From the NCBI RefSeq assembly GCF_030848505.1, contig NZ_JAVDDU010000004.1:186001-250000 (forward strand): a DNA stretch of 64,000 nucleotides, read 5' to 3'. The stretch is from Marinimicrobium hydrolyticum. GTDB taxonomy: Bacteria; Pseudomonadota; Gammaproteobacteria; Pseudomonadales; Cellvibrionaceae. Below, piece by piece: positions 51,979-61,619 of this stretch; within the stretch, counting starts at the first letter, position 1, and every line of letters begins with the position of its first letter. Both the position numbers and the translations under genes were made by a program. A model generated the notes under the pieces. The model saw only the letters and a program-made list of their open reading frames with translations, was not told the origin of the DNA and searched no databases.

Positions 51979-53205
51979 TTAGACAGAAAGCCGAAATATC
52001 AACGACGTATTAATACCACCAAACGCAAAGTTGTTGCTCATGGCGTATTCCACTTGGGCGGTGCGTGGGCTGTTGACGATGTAATCCAGCTCGGCGCATT
52101 CGGGGTCGAGGTTGTTTAAGTTAAGGGTTGGCGCCAGCCAGCCCTCGCGCATCATTTGGAGGGTGGACCAGGCTTCTATGGCGCCGCCAGCACCCAGGGT
52201 GTGGCCCAGGTGGCCTTTGAGGCTGCTGAAAGGTACGCGGTTACCGAACAACGCCGCGGTGGCTTGGCTTTCGGCGATATCGCCGGGGCCGGTGGCGGTG
52301 CCGTGGGCGTTGATGTAGCCGATAGCGTCCGTGGGTAGGCCCGCATCTTCCAGCGCCAGCTCCATGGCCTGCTGCATGCTGGGGCCGTCGGGGAGGGTGA
52401 TGTGTGCTCCATCGCAGTTGGTGCCGAAACCCACCACTTCACCGAAAATGGTCGCACCGCGGGCGCGGGCGTGTTCGAGTTCTTCCAGGATCAGCGTGGT
52501 GGCACCTTCGCCAATCACGAGCCCGTCACGATCTCGGTCGAAGGGGCTGGGTGTGGTGTGGGGCGCATCGTTGCGAGTACTGGCGGCATTGAACGTATCG
52601 AACACCGCCGCTTCGGACGGACACAGTTCTTCAGCGCCGCCGGCAATCATCACCGTTTGCTGCCCCGCACGAATGGCTTCGTAAGCGTACCCAATACCCT
52701 GACTGCCGGAGGTGCAGGCGGATGAGGTGGTGTAAACCCGGCCTTTTACGCCAAAGAAAACGCTGAGGTTCACCGCCGTGGTGTGGCCCATCATGCGGAT
52801 ATAGGTGGTGGGGGAGACGCGGGTCATGTCGCGCTGGTGCAGCATCAACGCGAACTCCATGGTGGCGTCGGTGCTGCCGGTGGAGGAACCGTAGGCAATG
52901 CCGCACCGGCCGTTGTGCAGCAGCGGGTCATTGAGCAAGCCTGCATCATCCAGCGCTAGCTCGGTGGCACGGGTCGCCAGTTGGGCCACTCGACCCATGG
53001 CTCGGATTTTTTTGCGGGGATAGTGCGCCGGTAGGACAAAGTCGTCCACGGGGCCGCCGAGCTGGGTCGCCAGGTTCCGGTAATCCGCCCATTCGGTCAT
53101 GGTGCGGATGCCGCTGATCCCCTCACGCAGACCGCGAGACAGGGAAGCCCAGTCGTGGCCTAGGGCGGTGACGCCGCCCATGCCTGTGATTACCACTCTT
53201 TTCAT
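51979..53205 (-). CDS. Beta-ketoacyl-ACP synthase (polyene type)
   Basis: A 408-aa thiolase-fold condensing enzyme, last gene of the pigment operon. The catalytic triad is intact: Cys in SSACTSGSQGIGYAYEA, His in INAHGTATGPGD and His in LKGHLGHTLGAGGAIEAW. Sequence and length closely match the preceding ketosynthase, so the two are a tandem duplicate pair. In aryl polyene operons a FabB/FabF-like ketosynthase (ApeR-like) ends the cluster. A ribosome site GGAAGAACC precedes the ATG. Confidence 0.9.
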   Translation of the reverse strand: MKRVVITGMGGVTALGHDWASLSRGLREGISGIRTMTEWADYRNLATQLGGPVDDFVLPAHYPRKKIRAMGRVAQLATRATELALDDAGLLNDPLLHNGRCGIAYGSSTGSTDATMEFALMLHQRDMTRVSPTTYIRMMGHTTAVNLSVFFGVKGRVYTTSSACTSGSQGIGYAYEAIRAGQQTVMIAGGAEELCPSEAAVFDTFNAASTRNDAPHTTPSPFDRDRDGLVIGEGATTLILEELEHARARGATIFGEVVGFGTNCDGAHITLPDGPSMQQAMELALEDAGLPTDAIGYINAHGTATGPGDIAESQATAALFGNRVPFSSLKGHLGHTLGAGGAIEAWSTLQMMREGWLAPTLNLNNLDPECAELDYIVNSPRTAQVEYAMSNNFAFGGINTSLIFRLSV

Positions 53206-53226
53206 GGTTCTTCCCGACTGCTGTCC

Positions 53227-54447
53227 TTAGCGCTTAATAATCAACGAGGTGTTGATGCCACCGAAGGCGAAGTTGTTGGTCATCACATAATCGCACTGGA
53301 GTTCCCGGCCCTGGCCGGTGATGTAGTCCAGGGGCGCGCACTCCGAATCTACTTGGTCCAGGTTGATGGTGGGCGCGAACCAGCCTTCGCGCATCATTTC
53401 CAGGCTGATCCAGGCTTCCAAGGCGCCGCAGGCGCCCAGGGTATGGCCGATGTAGCTTTTCAGGGAGCTGATGGGCATGCCCGTACCGAGGACTTCGGCT
53501 GTGGCGCGGCTCTCCGCCACATCGCCTTTGGCGGTGGCGGTACCGTGAGCATTGACGTAGCCGATTTGATTCGGCGTTAAGCCCGCGTCTTCCAGCGCCA
53601 TGGACATGGCCCTGGCCATGGTTTCCGCTTTGGGTTCGGTCACATGGGCGCCATCGGAATTGGTGCCGAAGCCGACGATTTCGCCCAGGATGGTGGCGCC
53701 GCGCGCCTTGGCGTGTTCGTACTCTTCCAGAATCAGCGTGCAGGCGCCTTCGCCAATGACCAGACCATCGCGATCCTTATCAAAAGGTCGTGGGGTCAGG
53801 TCGGGCTCGTCATTCCGGGTGCTGGTGGCGAATAAAGTATCAAAGACGGCAACTGGGCTGACGCAGAATTCCTCCGCGCCACCGGCAACCATAATGTTCT
53901 GCCGGCCGAATTTAATGGCTTCGTAGGCGTAACCCAATCCCTGGCTGCCGGAGGTGCAGGCGGATGTGGTGGTGATGGCCCGGCCGGTAATGTTGAAGAA
54001 TAGCCCGATATTCACCGTGGCGGTGTGGGTCATGGAGCGAAGGTAGGAAGAGGCGGTGAGGTCCATGGTGGTCTGGTGGGTGAGCACTCGCACCAGCGCT
54101 GGCGCGTCGGCGGGGGTGCCCATACACGAGCCATAGGATACGCCGGTGGAGCCATCCGTCAGGCCGGGGTGATCCAGAAGACCGGCCTGCTCCAGGGCCT
54201 TTTCGCTGGCGCGCACGGCCATGATGGAAACCCGGCCCATGCTGCGCAGTTTTTTACGCGGGTAATGACTGGGCGTTTCGAAATCGGTGATCGGCGCACC
54301 CAAGCGGGTATTCAGGCCTTCGATGGCATCCCATTCTGGGAAGGCTCGAACCCGATTTCGGCCCGCGTGCAAGGCAGCCGATACGCTTGCCCAGTCGTGT
54401 CCAAGGGCGCTTACGGCCCCGGCTCCGGTAATCACTACCCTACGCAT
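53227..54447 (-). CDS. Beta-ketoacyl-ACP synthase II-like (polyene type)
   Basis: A 406-aa ketosynthase with Cys in TTSACTSGSQGLGYAYEA, His in VNAHGTATAKGD and His in LKSYIGHTLGACGALEAW. It is strongly similar to the 51979-53205 protein, including the N-terminal MRRVVITGAGAVSALGHDWAS. It starts just after the FabG-like gene ends (4-base space). In the operon order KS-DH-KR-KS it takes the ApeR-like place. All three ketosynthases here keep the cysteine, so none is an obvious chain-length-factor partner. Confidence 0.9.
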   Translation of the reverse strand: MRRVVITGAGAVSALGHDWASVSAALHAGRNRVRAFPEWDAIEGLNTRLGAPITDFETPSHYPRKKLRSMGRVSIMAVRASEKALEQAGLLDHPGLTDGSTGVSYGSCMGTPADAPALVRVLTHQTTMDLTASSYLRSMTHTATVNIGLFFNITGRAITTTSACTSGSQGLGYAYEAIKFGRQNIMVAGGAEEFCVSPVAVFDTLFATSTRNDEPDLTPRPFDKDRDGLVIGEGACTLILEEYEHAKARGATILGEIVGFGTNSDGAHVTEPKAETMARAMSMALEDAGLTPNQIGYVNAHGTATAKGDVAESRATAEVLGTGMPISSLKSYIGHTLGACGALEAWISLEMMREGWFAPTINLDQVDSECAPLDYITGQGRELQCDYVMTNNFAFGGINTSLIIKR

Positions 54448-54450
54448 GAT

Positions 54451-55194
54451 TTATAGCATCCCGCCGTTGACTGAAATCACCTGCCGGGTGATGTAACTGG
54501 CCTGATCGCTCATCAGATAACCCACCAAACTCGCCACTTCTTCCGTCTGGCCGAAGCGCCGCAGAGGGATCATTTTTTTCGCTTCAGCGGCAAATACATC
54601 GTCAATCATATCAGTTTCAATTATCCCAGGTGCAACACAATTGACTGTGATGTGCCGCTTGCCTAGTTCTAAGGCCAGCGCCTTGGTCGCGCCAATCAAA
54701 CCCGCTTTGGTGGCGCTGTAATTTACTTGACCCCGGTTGCCCGCCAAACCCGCGATGGAGGAGAGCGTTACTATGCGTCCGCCCCGGCGCGCGCTGACCA
54801 TGGGCATCACCAATGGGCGCAACACATTGTAGAAACCGTCCAGGTTGGTGTGGATAACGCTGTCCCAATCTTCACCGCTCATGGCGGGAAAGGCGTTGTC
54901 CCGGGTGATGCCAGCATTGCACACCACACCGTAAAAAGCCCCTTCGCTTTCCAAGTGCTCGGTCAGCACCCGTTCGGCGGCGGCCCGGTCCGCGACATCG
55001 AATTGTAAGATCCAGCTGCGCCGCCCCAGAGCTTCCACTTGCTCGGCCACGGCCCGAGCCTGGTCGATATTGCCCCGACAATGCACCGCGATGTCAAAAC
55101 CGGCCTCGGCCAATTGCAGAGCTATGGCCTTGCCGATGCCCCGACTGGAACCGGTGACTAAAACTCGGCGCCCCTTGGCGTCTACTGCTGACAT
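54451..55194 (-). CDS. 3-oxoacyl-ACP reductase (FabG/ApeQ-like)
   Basis: A 247-aa short-chain dehydrogenase that would reduce the beta-keto group of each extension cycle with NADPH. The cofactor loop VLVTGSSRGIGKAIALQ, NAG motif VCNAGITRDNA, catalytic Ser in VTLSSIAGLAG and YSATKAG (Tyr-x-x-x-Lys) are all visible. It lies between the hotdog dehydratase and two ketosynthases, the order seen for KR in aryl polyene clusters, so I read it as operon-specific instead of housekeeping FabG. Confidence 0.92.
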   Translation of the reverse strand: MSAVDAKGRRVLVTGSSRGIGKAIALQLAEAGFDIAVHCRGNIDQARAVAEQVEALGRRSWILQFDVADRAAAERVLTEHLESEGAFYGVVCNAGITRDNAFPAMSGEDWDSVIHTNLDGFYNVLRPLVMPMVSARRGGRIVTLSSIAGLAGNRGQVNYSATKAGLIGATKALALELGKRHITVNCVAPGIIETDMIDDVFAAEAKKMIPLRRFGQTEEVASLVGYLMSDQASYITRQVISVNGGML

Positions 55195-55203
55195 GAATAC
55201 TCC

Positions 55204-55659
55204 TTAATTAGGCTCGCTGGCCTGTAAATAGGCAACTGGATCTTCGGGCTGAAAAGCGGCGAACGTCGCTTCCACCAGCAGGTCACCCCGGCCGTTGTGA
55301 ATGGTGCCGCTGAATGCTACCAAAGGACCGTCAATTAGGTCGGGACGGACAGCGGTACGCAGTGTTTCCGCCAAGCCAAATACGGGCGTTTCGGCGCTGT
55401 AGTGGCGAGAACTCACCAAAAACGCCGGCTCCACGGGCCGGTTGTGGCGGCGGCAATCGGCCCCCAACCAAACGGCAGCAGTCTGCGCCAAATACTCCAA
55501 CCCGGCCCAACTGGGTACACCGCCCAAGGCCGGGTCAAAAAACACGTGGTCTTCGGCTACATGAGCCTCGGTTACCGTTTGTTCTGGGGAGTCACTGATG
55601 ATTCGCTCCACCATGCGCATGGGCGGTTGATGGGGCAGGTACTCGGATATATCGGTCAC
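55204..55659 (-). CDS. Hotdog-fold 3-hydroxyacyl-ACP dehydratase (ApeP-like)
   Basis: A 151-aa dehydratase. The reading begins at GTG 55659, which overlaps the TGA of the preceding ketosynthase (GTGA) and is preceded by GGGGGA; a longer ATG reading overlaps the ketosynthase in another frame. Segments DISEYLPHQPPMRMVERI, FFDPALGGVPSWAGLEYLAQTAAVWLG and SAETPVFGLAETLRTAV resemble FabA/FabZ-like polyene dehydratases. His in LPHQPPM and the acidic residue in WAGLEYLAQ are the probable catalytic pair. It would create each double bond of the polyene chain. Confidence 0.87.
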   Translation of the reverse strand: MTDISEYLPHQPPMRMVERIISDSPEQTVTEAHVAEDHVFFDPALGGVPSWAGLEYLAQTAAVWLGADCRRHNRPVEPAFLVSSRHYSAETPVFGLAETLRTAVRPDLIDGPLVAFSGTIHNGRGDLLVEATFAAFQPEDPVAYLQASEPN

Positions 55660-56843
55660 GCTGGGTCCCCCACGATTACCGCCGCATTGTTGCCACCAAA
55701 GGCGAAGGAATTGCTTAGGCATAAACGCCGCGTGCCCGTAGCAAAAGTAGCGCCCGCCTTAACCAAATTCAGTGGCTTCAAATCCGGGTCTTGCTCGCCG
55801 TCCCACACATGGGGTGGCAGTTGATGATGAGGATTGTACCGACTCAAGGCCAGCCAGCACAGGGCCGCTTCGGTGGCCCCGGCGGCACCCAAGGTGTGGC
55901 CCAACTGCCCTTTACTGCTGCTGCAGGGGATGCCGGCCGGAAACAGCCGCTCGACCACCGCCGATTCCATGGCGTCATTGAGGCGAGTACCGGTGCCGTG
56001 CAGATTGATGTAGCTGATGGCTTCCGCGTCGAGTCGAGCCTGAGTCAAAGCGGCCCGAATTGCGGCCTCGGCGCCACGACCTCCCGGTTCCGGAGCGGAG
56101 ATGTGGTGGGCGTCCGAAGAGGCTCCCACCCCCAACAGCGCAATCGAGGCCTTCAAGGGTTCCCGTGTGACCAAAAAGAACGCGGCCGCCTCGCCGATGT
56201 TGATTCCCGCCCGGTTGCGGCTGAAGGGAACACAAGGATTCTCATCCACCGACTCCAGAGCCGCGAAGCCATTGACGGTAAGCCGGCACAGCGAATCGGC
56301 ACCCCCAGCTATGACCGCGTCCGCGGCGCCACTGGCCAGAAGCCGCGCCGCGGATCCCAAGGCATGGGCACTGGAGGAACAGGCAGTTGAGAGGGTATAA
56401 GCAGGGCCTTGCAAACCGTAGTAGTGAGCGATCACTTCCGCCAGATTACCGATCTCTTGTTGGCGGTAGTGATAAGTGGCGGGCCGCTGGCCGGTTTCGC
56501 TGAAGGTGCGCAGCGCGGCTTCGCCCTCGGCTATGCCGGAGGTGCTGGTGCCCGCCACCACAGCGATGCGGGCGGCGCCGTAACGGCTCAGCGCCGCATC
56601 CACGCTGGGAGTAATCTGTGCCAAAGCCGTTACAGCCAAACGTGCATTACGGCTGTCAAAACGGCGAAGCTCTCCTGGCAGAGCAAGTAAGTCAGCACTT
56701 ACACCGGCCGTGTAAGTGCTAGCACCCGGAATCCAGTCGCAGGGGCTGAGGCCGCGCTCGCCTGCGAGCACCCGCCGCCAAACTTCTTCCTGATTAGTGC
56801 CCAGGGCATTGACCAAGCCCAGGTCGGTTAAATAGAACGTCAT
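55656..56843 (-). CDS. Beta-ketoacyl-ACP synthase (ApeO-like)
   Basis: A 395-aa ketosynthase more divergent than the other two. The cysteine is in LSTACSSSAHALGSAAR, the histidines in INLHGTGTRLND and GQLGHTLGAAGATEA. The N-terminus MTFYLTDLGLVNALGTNQEEVW is the form seen in aryl polyene ketosynthases of the ApeO kind. The start overlaps the DUF3261 stop (ATGA) and its stop overlaps the dehydratase start, showing tight translational coupling. Confidence 0.9.
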   Translation of the reverse strand: MTFYLTDLGLVNALGTNQEEVWRRVLAGERGLSPCDWIPGASTYTAGVSADLLALPGELRRFDSRNARLAVTALAQITPSVDAALSRYGAARIAVVAGTSTSGIAEGEAALRTFSETGQRPATYHYRQQEIGNLAEVIAHYYGLQGPAYTLSTACSSSAHALGSAARLLASGAADAVIAGGADSLCRLTVNGFAALESVDENPCVPFSRNRAGINIGEAAAFFLVTREPLKASIALLGVGASSDAHHISAPEPGGRGAEAAIRAALTQARLDAEAISYINLHGTGTRLNDAMESAVVERLFPAGIPCSSSKGQLGHTLGAAGATEAALCWLALSRYNPHHQLPPHVWDGEQDPDLKPLNLVKAGATFATGTRRLCLSNSFAFGGNNAAVIVGDPA

Positions 56844-57358
56844 TCGTTATTAGTTTCCACTTCGCGCACAGTCACTTTGGCCTGCTGCTGGGGCAGTTCG
56901 TATTGATTCGCTTGAGTCGATTGCCAGCGCCAGTGCGGCCGGTCCTTAGAACTTAGCTGGTATCCGCCTTCGGACACGGGCTTTAAGGTGTAACCGGCGG
57001 CTTCAACACAGGCGGGAGACAATTCATCCCGCAGTTGCCACCATTGCCAGCCCCACAACAACCACTGAGGGTCGACGCCACGATACAGGGGGCTTTGCTC
57101 TACCGTCAGTTGGTCACCCCTTTGCCGTGCCGTAAATTGAGGCGCGCCTACCGCATCCAGAGCCACGAAGGTTACGTAGTCTGAGCTAGTTTCGCGATGC
57201 ACCACTAGATTTTGGCGACCCTGCTCGCTGGTCACTCGCAGCAAGCCAGTCTTGGCCGCCGGCGCGGGACAAAGATCGGTACCAACTGGCATGCTCGGCG
57301 CGCGAGCACAGGCCGATACCACAAGCACCACGGCCAATAGTGCAATGCGTCGCATCAT
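56840..57358 (-). CDS. DUF3261-type lipoprotein of aryl polyene clusters
   Basis: A 172-aa lipoprotein (MMRRIALLAVVLVVSACARA, lipobox VVSAC). The start ATG overlaps the stop of the flavoprotein gene (ATGA). The body has GLLRVTSEQGRQNLVVHRET and LLWGWQWWQLRDELSPACVEAAGY, the pattern of DUF3261 proteins that accompany aryl polyene operons. It probably helps place the pigment in the outer membrane together with the LolA-like and MMPL proteins, but this is not proven. Confidence 0.82.
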   Translation of the reverse strand: MMRRIALLAVVLVVSACARAPSMPVGTDLCPAPAAKTGLLRVTSEQGRQNLVVHRETSSDYVTFVALDAVGAPQFTARQRGDQLTVEQSPLYRGVDPQWLLWGWQWWQLRDELSPACVEAAGYTLKPVSEGGYQLSSKDRPHWRWQSTQANQYELPQQQAKVTVREVETNNE

Positions 57359-58605
57359 TTGGCTTCCGTAGGCGCGCAAAAGCTCCCCAGCGCCTGCATG
57401 CGCCGCTTGGGCTGGGCCACAATGGGGTTTTCCCGGTCCCACGCGTAGCCCGCCAGAATAGAACTGATCATTTGGCGCACACTGGGCGCTTGGTCCGGGA
57501 AGAAGATCACATCCTGGAACAGGCCGTCGTACCAGGATTCCACAAATACCCGGAAGGTATCCACGCCAGCGCGCAACGGTTGCTCATATTCCGCCTGCCA
57601 GTCCACCGTCTCACCTTTTAACTGGCGATCCAGCACGGCGGCGGCCTTACTGGCGGAGCGCATGGCAATGGTTACGCCGGAAGAAAACACCGGATCGAGA
57701 AACTCGCCGGCATTGCCCAGCAGGGCAAATCGGTCACCAGCCAAGCGTTTCACGTTGCAGGCGTAGCCAGTGATCTGCCGGGAGGGGTATCGGTACTCGG
57801 CTTTGCTCAGCAGCTTGGCCAGTACCGGCGCTTCAGCGACACAGGTTTGTAAGGTGTCCAGAGGCTCCGGGCCGGCGCGTCGGGCGAGCTTTTCCTCGCT
57901 GGCGACCACACCCAGAGAGCAGCGGCCGTCACTGAAAGGAATCAGCCAATACCAAATATCCCGTTCCTGCGGGTGAACGGTAACCAGAATTTTTTCCCGG
58001 TCAAAGGCGGGGTCATCGATATGGTCGTCGATGTGGGTGAACGCCGCCTGCCGGGGGGGAAAGTCCGAGGGTTCTTCCAGATCCAGAAGCCGGGACGCGA
58101 CACGCCCGAAACCGCTAGCATCGAGCACAAATCGGCAGCTAACTTCGCCGTTTTTGCCTTGATCATCAATATAACCCACACGAGCCGGATCGCTCTCGAC
58201 GTCCAGGGACACGATGGTGTGACCGTAACGGATGTCCACGCCCTGGGCGGTGGCTTCATCCGCCAGCAGTTTGTCGAAGCTAGCACGATCCACCTGGAAG
58301 GTGGTGCCGGGGCCGGGGGAAAATTTGTCGCGAAAGTCGTAGAACGTGTAGCGATCTTTCCAGCCGAACGCCGCTCCATTCTTATATTGGAAACCGTGGC
58401 GCTGCACCGCCTCGAGCATGCCCGCTTCTTCGATGTAGACCATGCACTGGGGCAAGAGGCTCTCGCCAATGGAAAAGCGGGGGAAATACTCCCTCTCCAG
58501 AACCAGAACGCTGTAGCCTTTCTGATGCAGTAACGCCGAGGCGATGGCGCCCGAGGGACCCGCCCCAATGACCACCACATCCACTTGCGCCGGAATACTC
58601 GCCAT
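57355..58605 (-). CDS. FAD-dependent oxidoreductase, flavin halogenase-like
   Basis: A 416-aa flavoprotein with the FAD-binding motif VVVIGAGPSGAIASALL, the halogenase-style GESLLPQCM, and DIWYWLIPFSDGRCSLG, which parallels the GWxWxIP motif of flavin-dependent halogenases with the first Gly replaced. GNAGEFLDPVFSSGV is the usual FAD end motif. Aryl polyene relatives such as xanthomonadin are brominated, and similar genes occur in those clusters, so ring halogenation is possible; a hydroxylase or desaturase is the alternative. It lies 15 bases downstream of the MMPL gene. Confidence 0.87.
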   Translation of the reverse strand: MASIPAQVDVVVIGAGPSGAIASALLHQKGYSVLVLEREYFPRFSIGESLLPQCMVYIEEAGMLEAVQRHGFQYKNGAAFGWKDRYTFYDFRDKFSPGPGTTFQVDRASFDKLLADEATAQGVDIRYGHTIVSLDVESDPARVGYIDDQGKNGEVSCRFVLDASGFGRVASRLLDLEEPSDFPPRQAAFTHIDDHIDDPAFDREKILVTVHPQERDIWYWLIPFSDGRCSLGVVASEEKLARRAGPEPLDTLQTCVAEAPVLAKLLSKAEYRYPSRQITGYACNVKRLAGDRFALLGNAGEFLDPVFSSGVTIAMRSASKAAAVLDRQLKGETVDWQAEYEQPLRAGVDTFRVFVESWYDGLFQDVIFFPDQAPSVRQMISSILAGYAWDRENPIVAQPKRRMQALGSFCAPTEAK

Positions 58606-58620
58606 AATGCGTTTCCAATG

Positions 58621-60984
58621 TCAGTTATTGTCGGCCAGCCACTTCGCCGGACCACCGTTGATGCCTTTAAGGGTTAAAGGCGCGAGCGCGAATGCCAACA
58701 CTATGCCTATCAGCAGTGTTAGGCCAAAACTGCTAATGGCGGCCGTGGAGCTGAGAGACAGGAGGCCGAAAGATAGCACGGTCGTACATGTCGATAAACC
58801 GATGGCAAGCAGGGTATCGCAGCCCTTACCGAGACTCTCGCGTAAAAACAGCGTGTAGTCGACGCCTATTCCCAACACCAGTAACAGGGCCATGATGTTA
58901 AAGACGTTGATGCTCTGACCCAAGGTCAGGAGGATAGCCAGACTTGCCAGGCTGGCAATAGCGGGCGGCGCCACGGCGAACAAAGCACCTTTGGCGCCAT
59001 AGCGGCGCGTCAACAGCAGGGCAATGCCTCCGTAAGCGAGCAATAAGAGTACCCCAGCGGCGCGTCGGTAGTCCGCCAACAGCCGGTTGGTGCGGGCTAC
59101 CGGATCCACCCAATGAACGGAATTCAGTTCGGCCACCCTCTCCGCAACCAAGGCGGGGCTCTCCAGGCCACGCAAAGTGACAGCGGCGAAGTGCCGTTCA
59201 TTCTCGGTAAAATACACCGGGGCGTCCGGAAGTCGGCTCAGCGTCGGCCAAGTTTCGTCCCAGCGCAAATACTTATCCGTGTCGGTCAACCGATCGTGAA
59301 GCTCTGCCCGAAAAGGCTCCGAGACCTGCAGTTCATCTAAGACTTGCGCCAGGGCGCCGGCCTCCAACAACTGGTCCCAAAGCTGGCGGTTTTCCCGCTG
59401 CCATGCCTGGGACGGCAGCCATTGGGCCAGTGATTGATAGCCGTCCAGTGCATCTTGGCTAACCAGTTCGTCGAGCGCTTGGCCAACTCTCTCCAGCCTC
59501 TCCAACAAGCGTTGCCGACTGGCCGCATCCACCAATAGATACTGAAGCGCGGTGCGCTCACCCAGGGCTTCTCGAAACTGGCTTTCCATGGCCTGTAGCG
59601 AAGGATCCGGCACCTGCATGGTGCGAATATCGTCATTGATCCGCCACTGACTGAGGCCCATGGCCAGGAATATCGCGGCAACCAAGACTAGCCAGCCCGG
59701 ATGGCGCACAGTGGCGATGCGCCAATGGCGTGACCGCCAGTGCTCAAGGCCCCGAACCAGTGTCGGAGACAGGGGGCGTTTGGGCGAACGCGTCAAAAGT
59801 CTGGGGAATACGCCCATCACGGTGGCGTAGGCGACAATCAGCCCGGCTGCGGAAAACACCGCAATTTGGCTAAATCCAGGAAAACCGGCCAGCGTGAAGC
59901 TCAAGTAGCCGGCAACGCTGGTGATCAATCCCAGCGTTAGTGGTGCCAGCAGGTGAGCCAGGCCCTCACTGGGCTGCCATGCGGAGCCCTGGAATTGCCG
60001 GCGAGCAAAAAAATGCAGGGTGTAATCAATGGCCACGCCGGTAAGGCTGGCGCCAAACACCAGGGCAATCACATGCACCGAGCCAAACACCCAATAAGTG
60101 ACCGACAGCCCAGCGGCCACCCCCAAAGCAATGGGCATACTGGCAAGCAGAAGCAACCAGGGAGAGCGAAACACCAGCAGTAGCAACAGGCAGATGCCGA
60201 GCAGTGAGCCTAGACCGACGGTAGAAATCTCCTGCCGGGCCTGATCGCTGCCGGACAGGGTATAGAAGAGGGCGCCGGTGTGGATCACTTCAGCGCCATC
60301 CAACGCCCGCACGGGTTCCAGGGCTTCGTTTAATGCGGCACGGGCTTCGCTCTGCAATGTCAGGCCGTAGGGGGAGCCGGCCAACTCGGCCTGGATCAGC
60401 ACGAATCGCTGGCCGTTGTGGCGCACGGACAGGTAGCCGCGATCATCCAACTGCACGCCCTGCAGCCCCGGCCGAACTTCACGCAGGTAAGCGGACAGGG
60501 TACCCAGAGGATCCTGCCGAAGTTGGTGGGTGAGGCCGGTGCCCGGGTTGGTCAACAATCGGCGCAGCGCGTTCTGGGCGATACGGTCGATATCGCCTGC
60601 CTGTATCTGGGAACGGATTTCTGGTGTTAACAGTACCGGCAGGTATTGGGCATAGAGGCTGTGCAATTCCGCCGTGGGTTCGGCATCCACTTCCAACCGA
60701 GCGTGCGCAAAGCAGTCGCAGGCTTGCAGGGTTTCGACGGCCAGCTCCGCCGCCTCTTGAATTTGGCTGTAGTCGTCCGCGCTCAGGAGCAAAAACACCT
60801 GCCGGGTAATGCGCTCCGCCAGTAATTGATCGGCCTGGCTCTGCCCCTGAAAGTCGGCGCTGTCGGGAAACAGGGCCAGAATGTCGTTATCGAATTGCAG
60901 CCTGGGCAGGCTGAAGACGAACAACAGTACGGCCAGCACGACTAGGAGCAAACAAGCGGTGCTGACCCGGCGGGCCAGGATCAC
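58621..60984 (-). CDS. MMPL-family exporter
   Basis: A 787-aa RND/MMPL-type transporter with two sets of about six helices and two large periplasmic domains. The proton-relay region GVAIDYTLHFFARRQ (first half) and GIGVDYTLFLRESLG (second half) show the conserved Asp-Tyr. The start GTG at 60984 overlaps the stop of the LolA-like gene (GTGA). In aryl polyene clusters this protein is thought to export the lipid-linked pigment across the inner membrane. Confidence 0.93.
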   Translation of the reverse strand: MILARRVSTACLLLVVLAVLLFVFSLPRLQFDNDILALFPDSADFQGQSQADQLLAERITRQVFLLLSADDYSQIQEAAELAVETLQACDCFAHARLEVDAEPTAELHSLYAQYLPVLLTPEIRSQIQAGDIDRIAQNALRRLLTNPGTGLTHQLRQDPLGTLSAYLREVRPGLQGVQLDDRGYLSVRHNGQRFVLIQAELAGSPYGLTLQSEARAALNEALEPVRALDGAEVIHTGALFYTLSGSDQARQEISTVGLGSLLGICLLLLLVFRSPWLLLLASMPIALGVAAGLSVTYWVFGSVHVIALVFGASLTGVAIDYTLHFFARRQFQGSAWQPSEGLAHLLAPLTLGLITSVAGYLSFTLAGFPGFSQIAVFSAAGLIVAYATVMGVFPRLLTRSPKRPLSPTLVRGLEHWRSRHWRIATVRHPGWLVLVAAIFLAMGLSQWRINDDIRTMQVPDPSLQAMESQFREALGERTALQYLLVDAASRQRLLERLERVGQALDELVSQDALDGYQSLAQWLPSQAWQRENRQLWDQLLEAGALAQVLDELQVSEPFRAELHDRLTDTDKYLRWDETWPTLSRLPDAPVYFTENERHFAAVTLRGLESPALVAERVAELNSVHWVDPVARTNRLLADYRRAAGVLLLLAYGGIALLLTRRYGAKGALFAVAPPAIASLASLAILLTLGQSINVFNIMALLLVLGIGVDYTLFLRESLGKGCDTLLAIGLSTCTTVLSFGLLSLSSTAAISSFGLTLLIGIVLAFALAPLTLKGINGGPAKWLADNN

Positions 60985-61619
60985 GGGGACTCTCCGGAGG
61001 TTCCGGCTTCCTCCCGGTGATAGTCGAAGTTCAGTTCGGTGCGATCGCCGCCGGGTTCTTTAAGGGTCACCGCCTGAATCCTTTCGCCCCTACCCAAAAC
61101 CACCATATCGTCCAACACCCGGCGCATACGCCGGTCTTTGGGTCGCAGCCCCATTTCCCACTGCTCGTCATCCAAGTGGCGGAAGTAGCGGGTGAAATGC
61201 ACGCCCAGGTCCGCTTCGGTGAGCTGTAGAAGAGCACTAAAAAACTGAAAGAATCCGTGCAGTGATGGCTCATCGGCGGGCGCGACCCGCTCCTCTTCGC
61301 CGTCCACGGAACGGATCAGTTCGCCATCGCGGAAATGGTAGGCCTGAGGGAAGGGCTGGTGAATTTCCCAGCTGAAGCGGCCTTCATCATCCAGCGAGAA
61401 GCGGCCTCGGGACACCAGCGGTTGTTCCAGAATCTGCAGGTGCTTGGTTTGAGTGAAGCGTCCCTCGATGCGGGAGGTGGCGCTCATGGTTTCAGCCAGG
61501 GTCGACAGTTGGCGCTGACGTTCCGGGTTCTCAGCCACCGGGTAGGAAAAAACCGACTCGCCTGCGGCGGGTACCGCCAACGCCAACAACAGCAACAGCC
61601 AGGGGGCGCGGTTAATCAA
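60981..61619 (-). CDS. LolA-like outer-membrane lipoprotein carrier
   Basis: A 212-aa exported protein. The start is TTG at 61619, overlapping the TGA of the thioesterase gene, followed by signal peptide RAPWLLLLLALAVPAAG. The body matches LolA-like DUF2092-style folds: IEGRFTQTKHLQILEQPLVSRGRFSLDD, FSWEIHQPFPQAYHFRDGEL and MRRVLDDMVVLGRGERIQAVTLKEP. A pathway-specific LolA paralogue is standard in aryl polyene operons, likely chaperoning the pigment lipid through the periplasm. Longer ATG readings overlap the thioesterase in another frame. Confidence 0.86.
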   Translation of the reverse strand: MINRAPWLLLLLALAVPAAGESVFSYPVAENPERQRQLSTLAETMSATSRIEGRFTQTKHLQILEQPLVSRGRFSLDDEGRFSWEIHQPFPQAYHFRDGELIRSVDGEEERVAPADEPSLHGFFQFFSALLQLTEADLGVHFTRYFRHLDDEQWEMGLRPKDRRMRRVLDDMVVLGRGERIQAVTLKEPGGDRTELNFDYHREEAGTSGESP

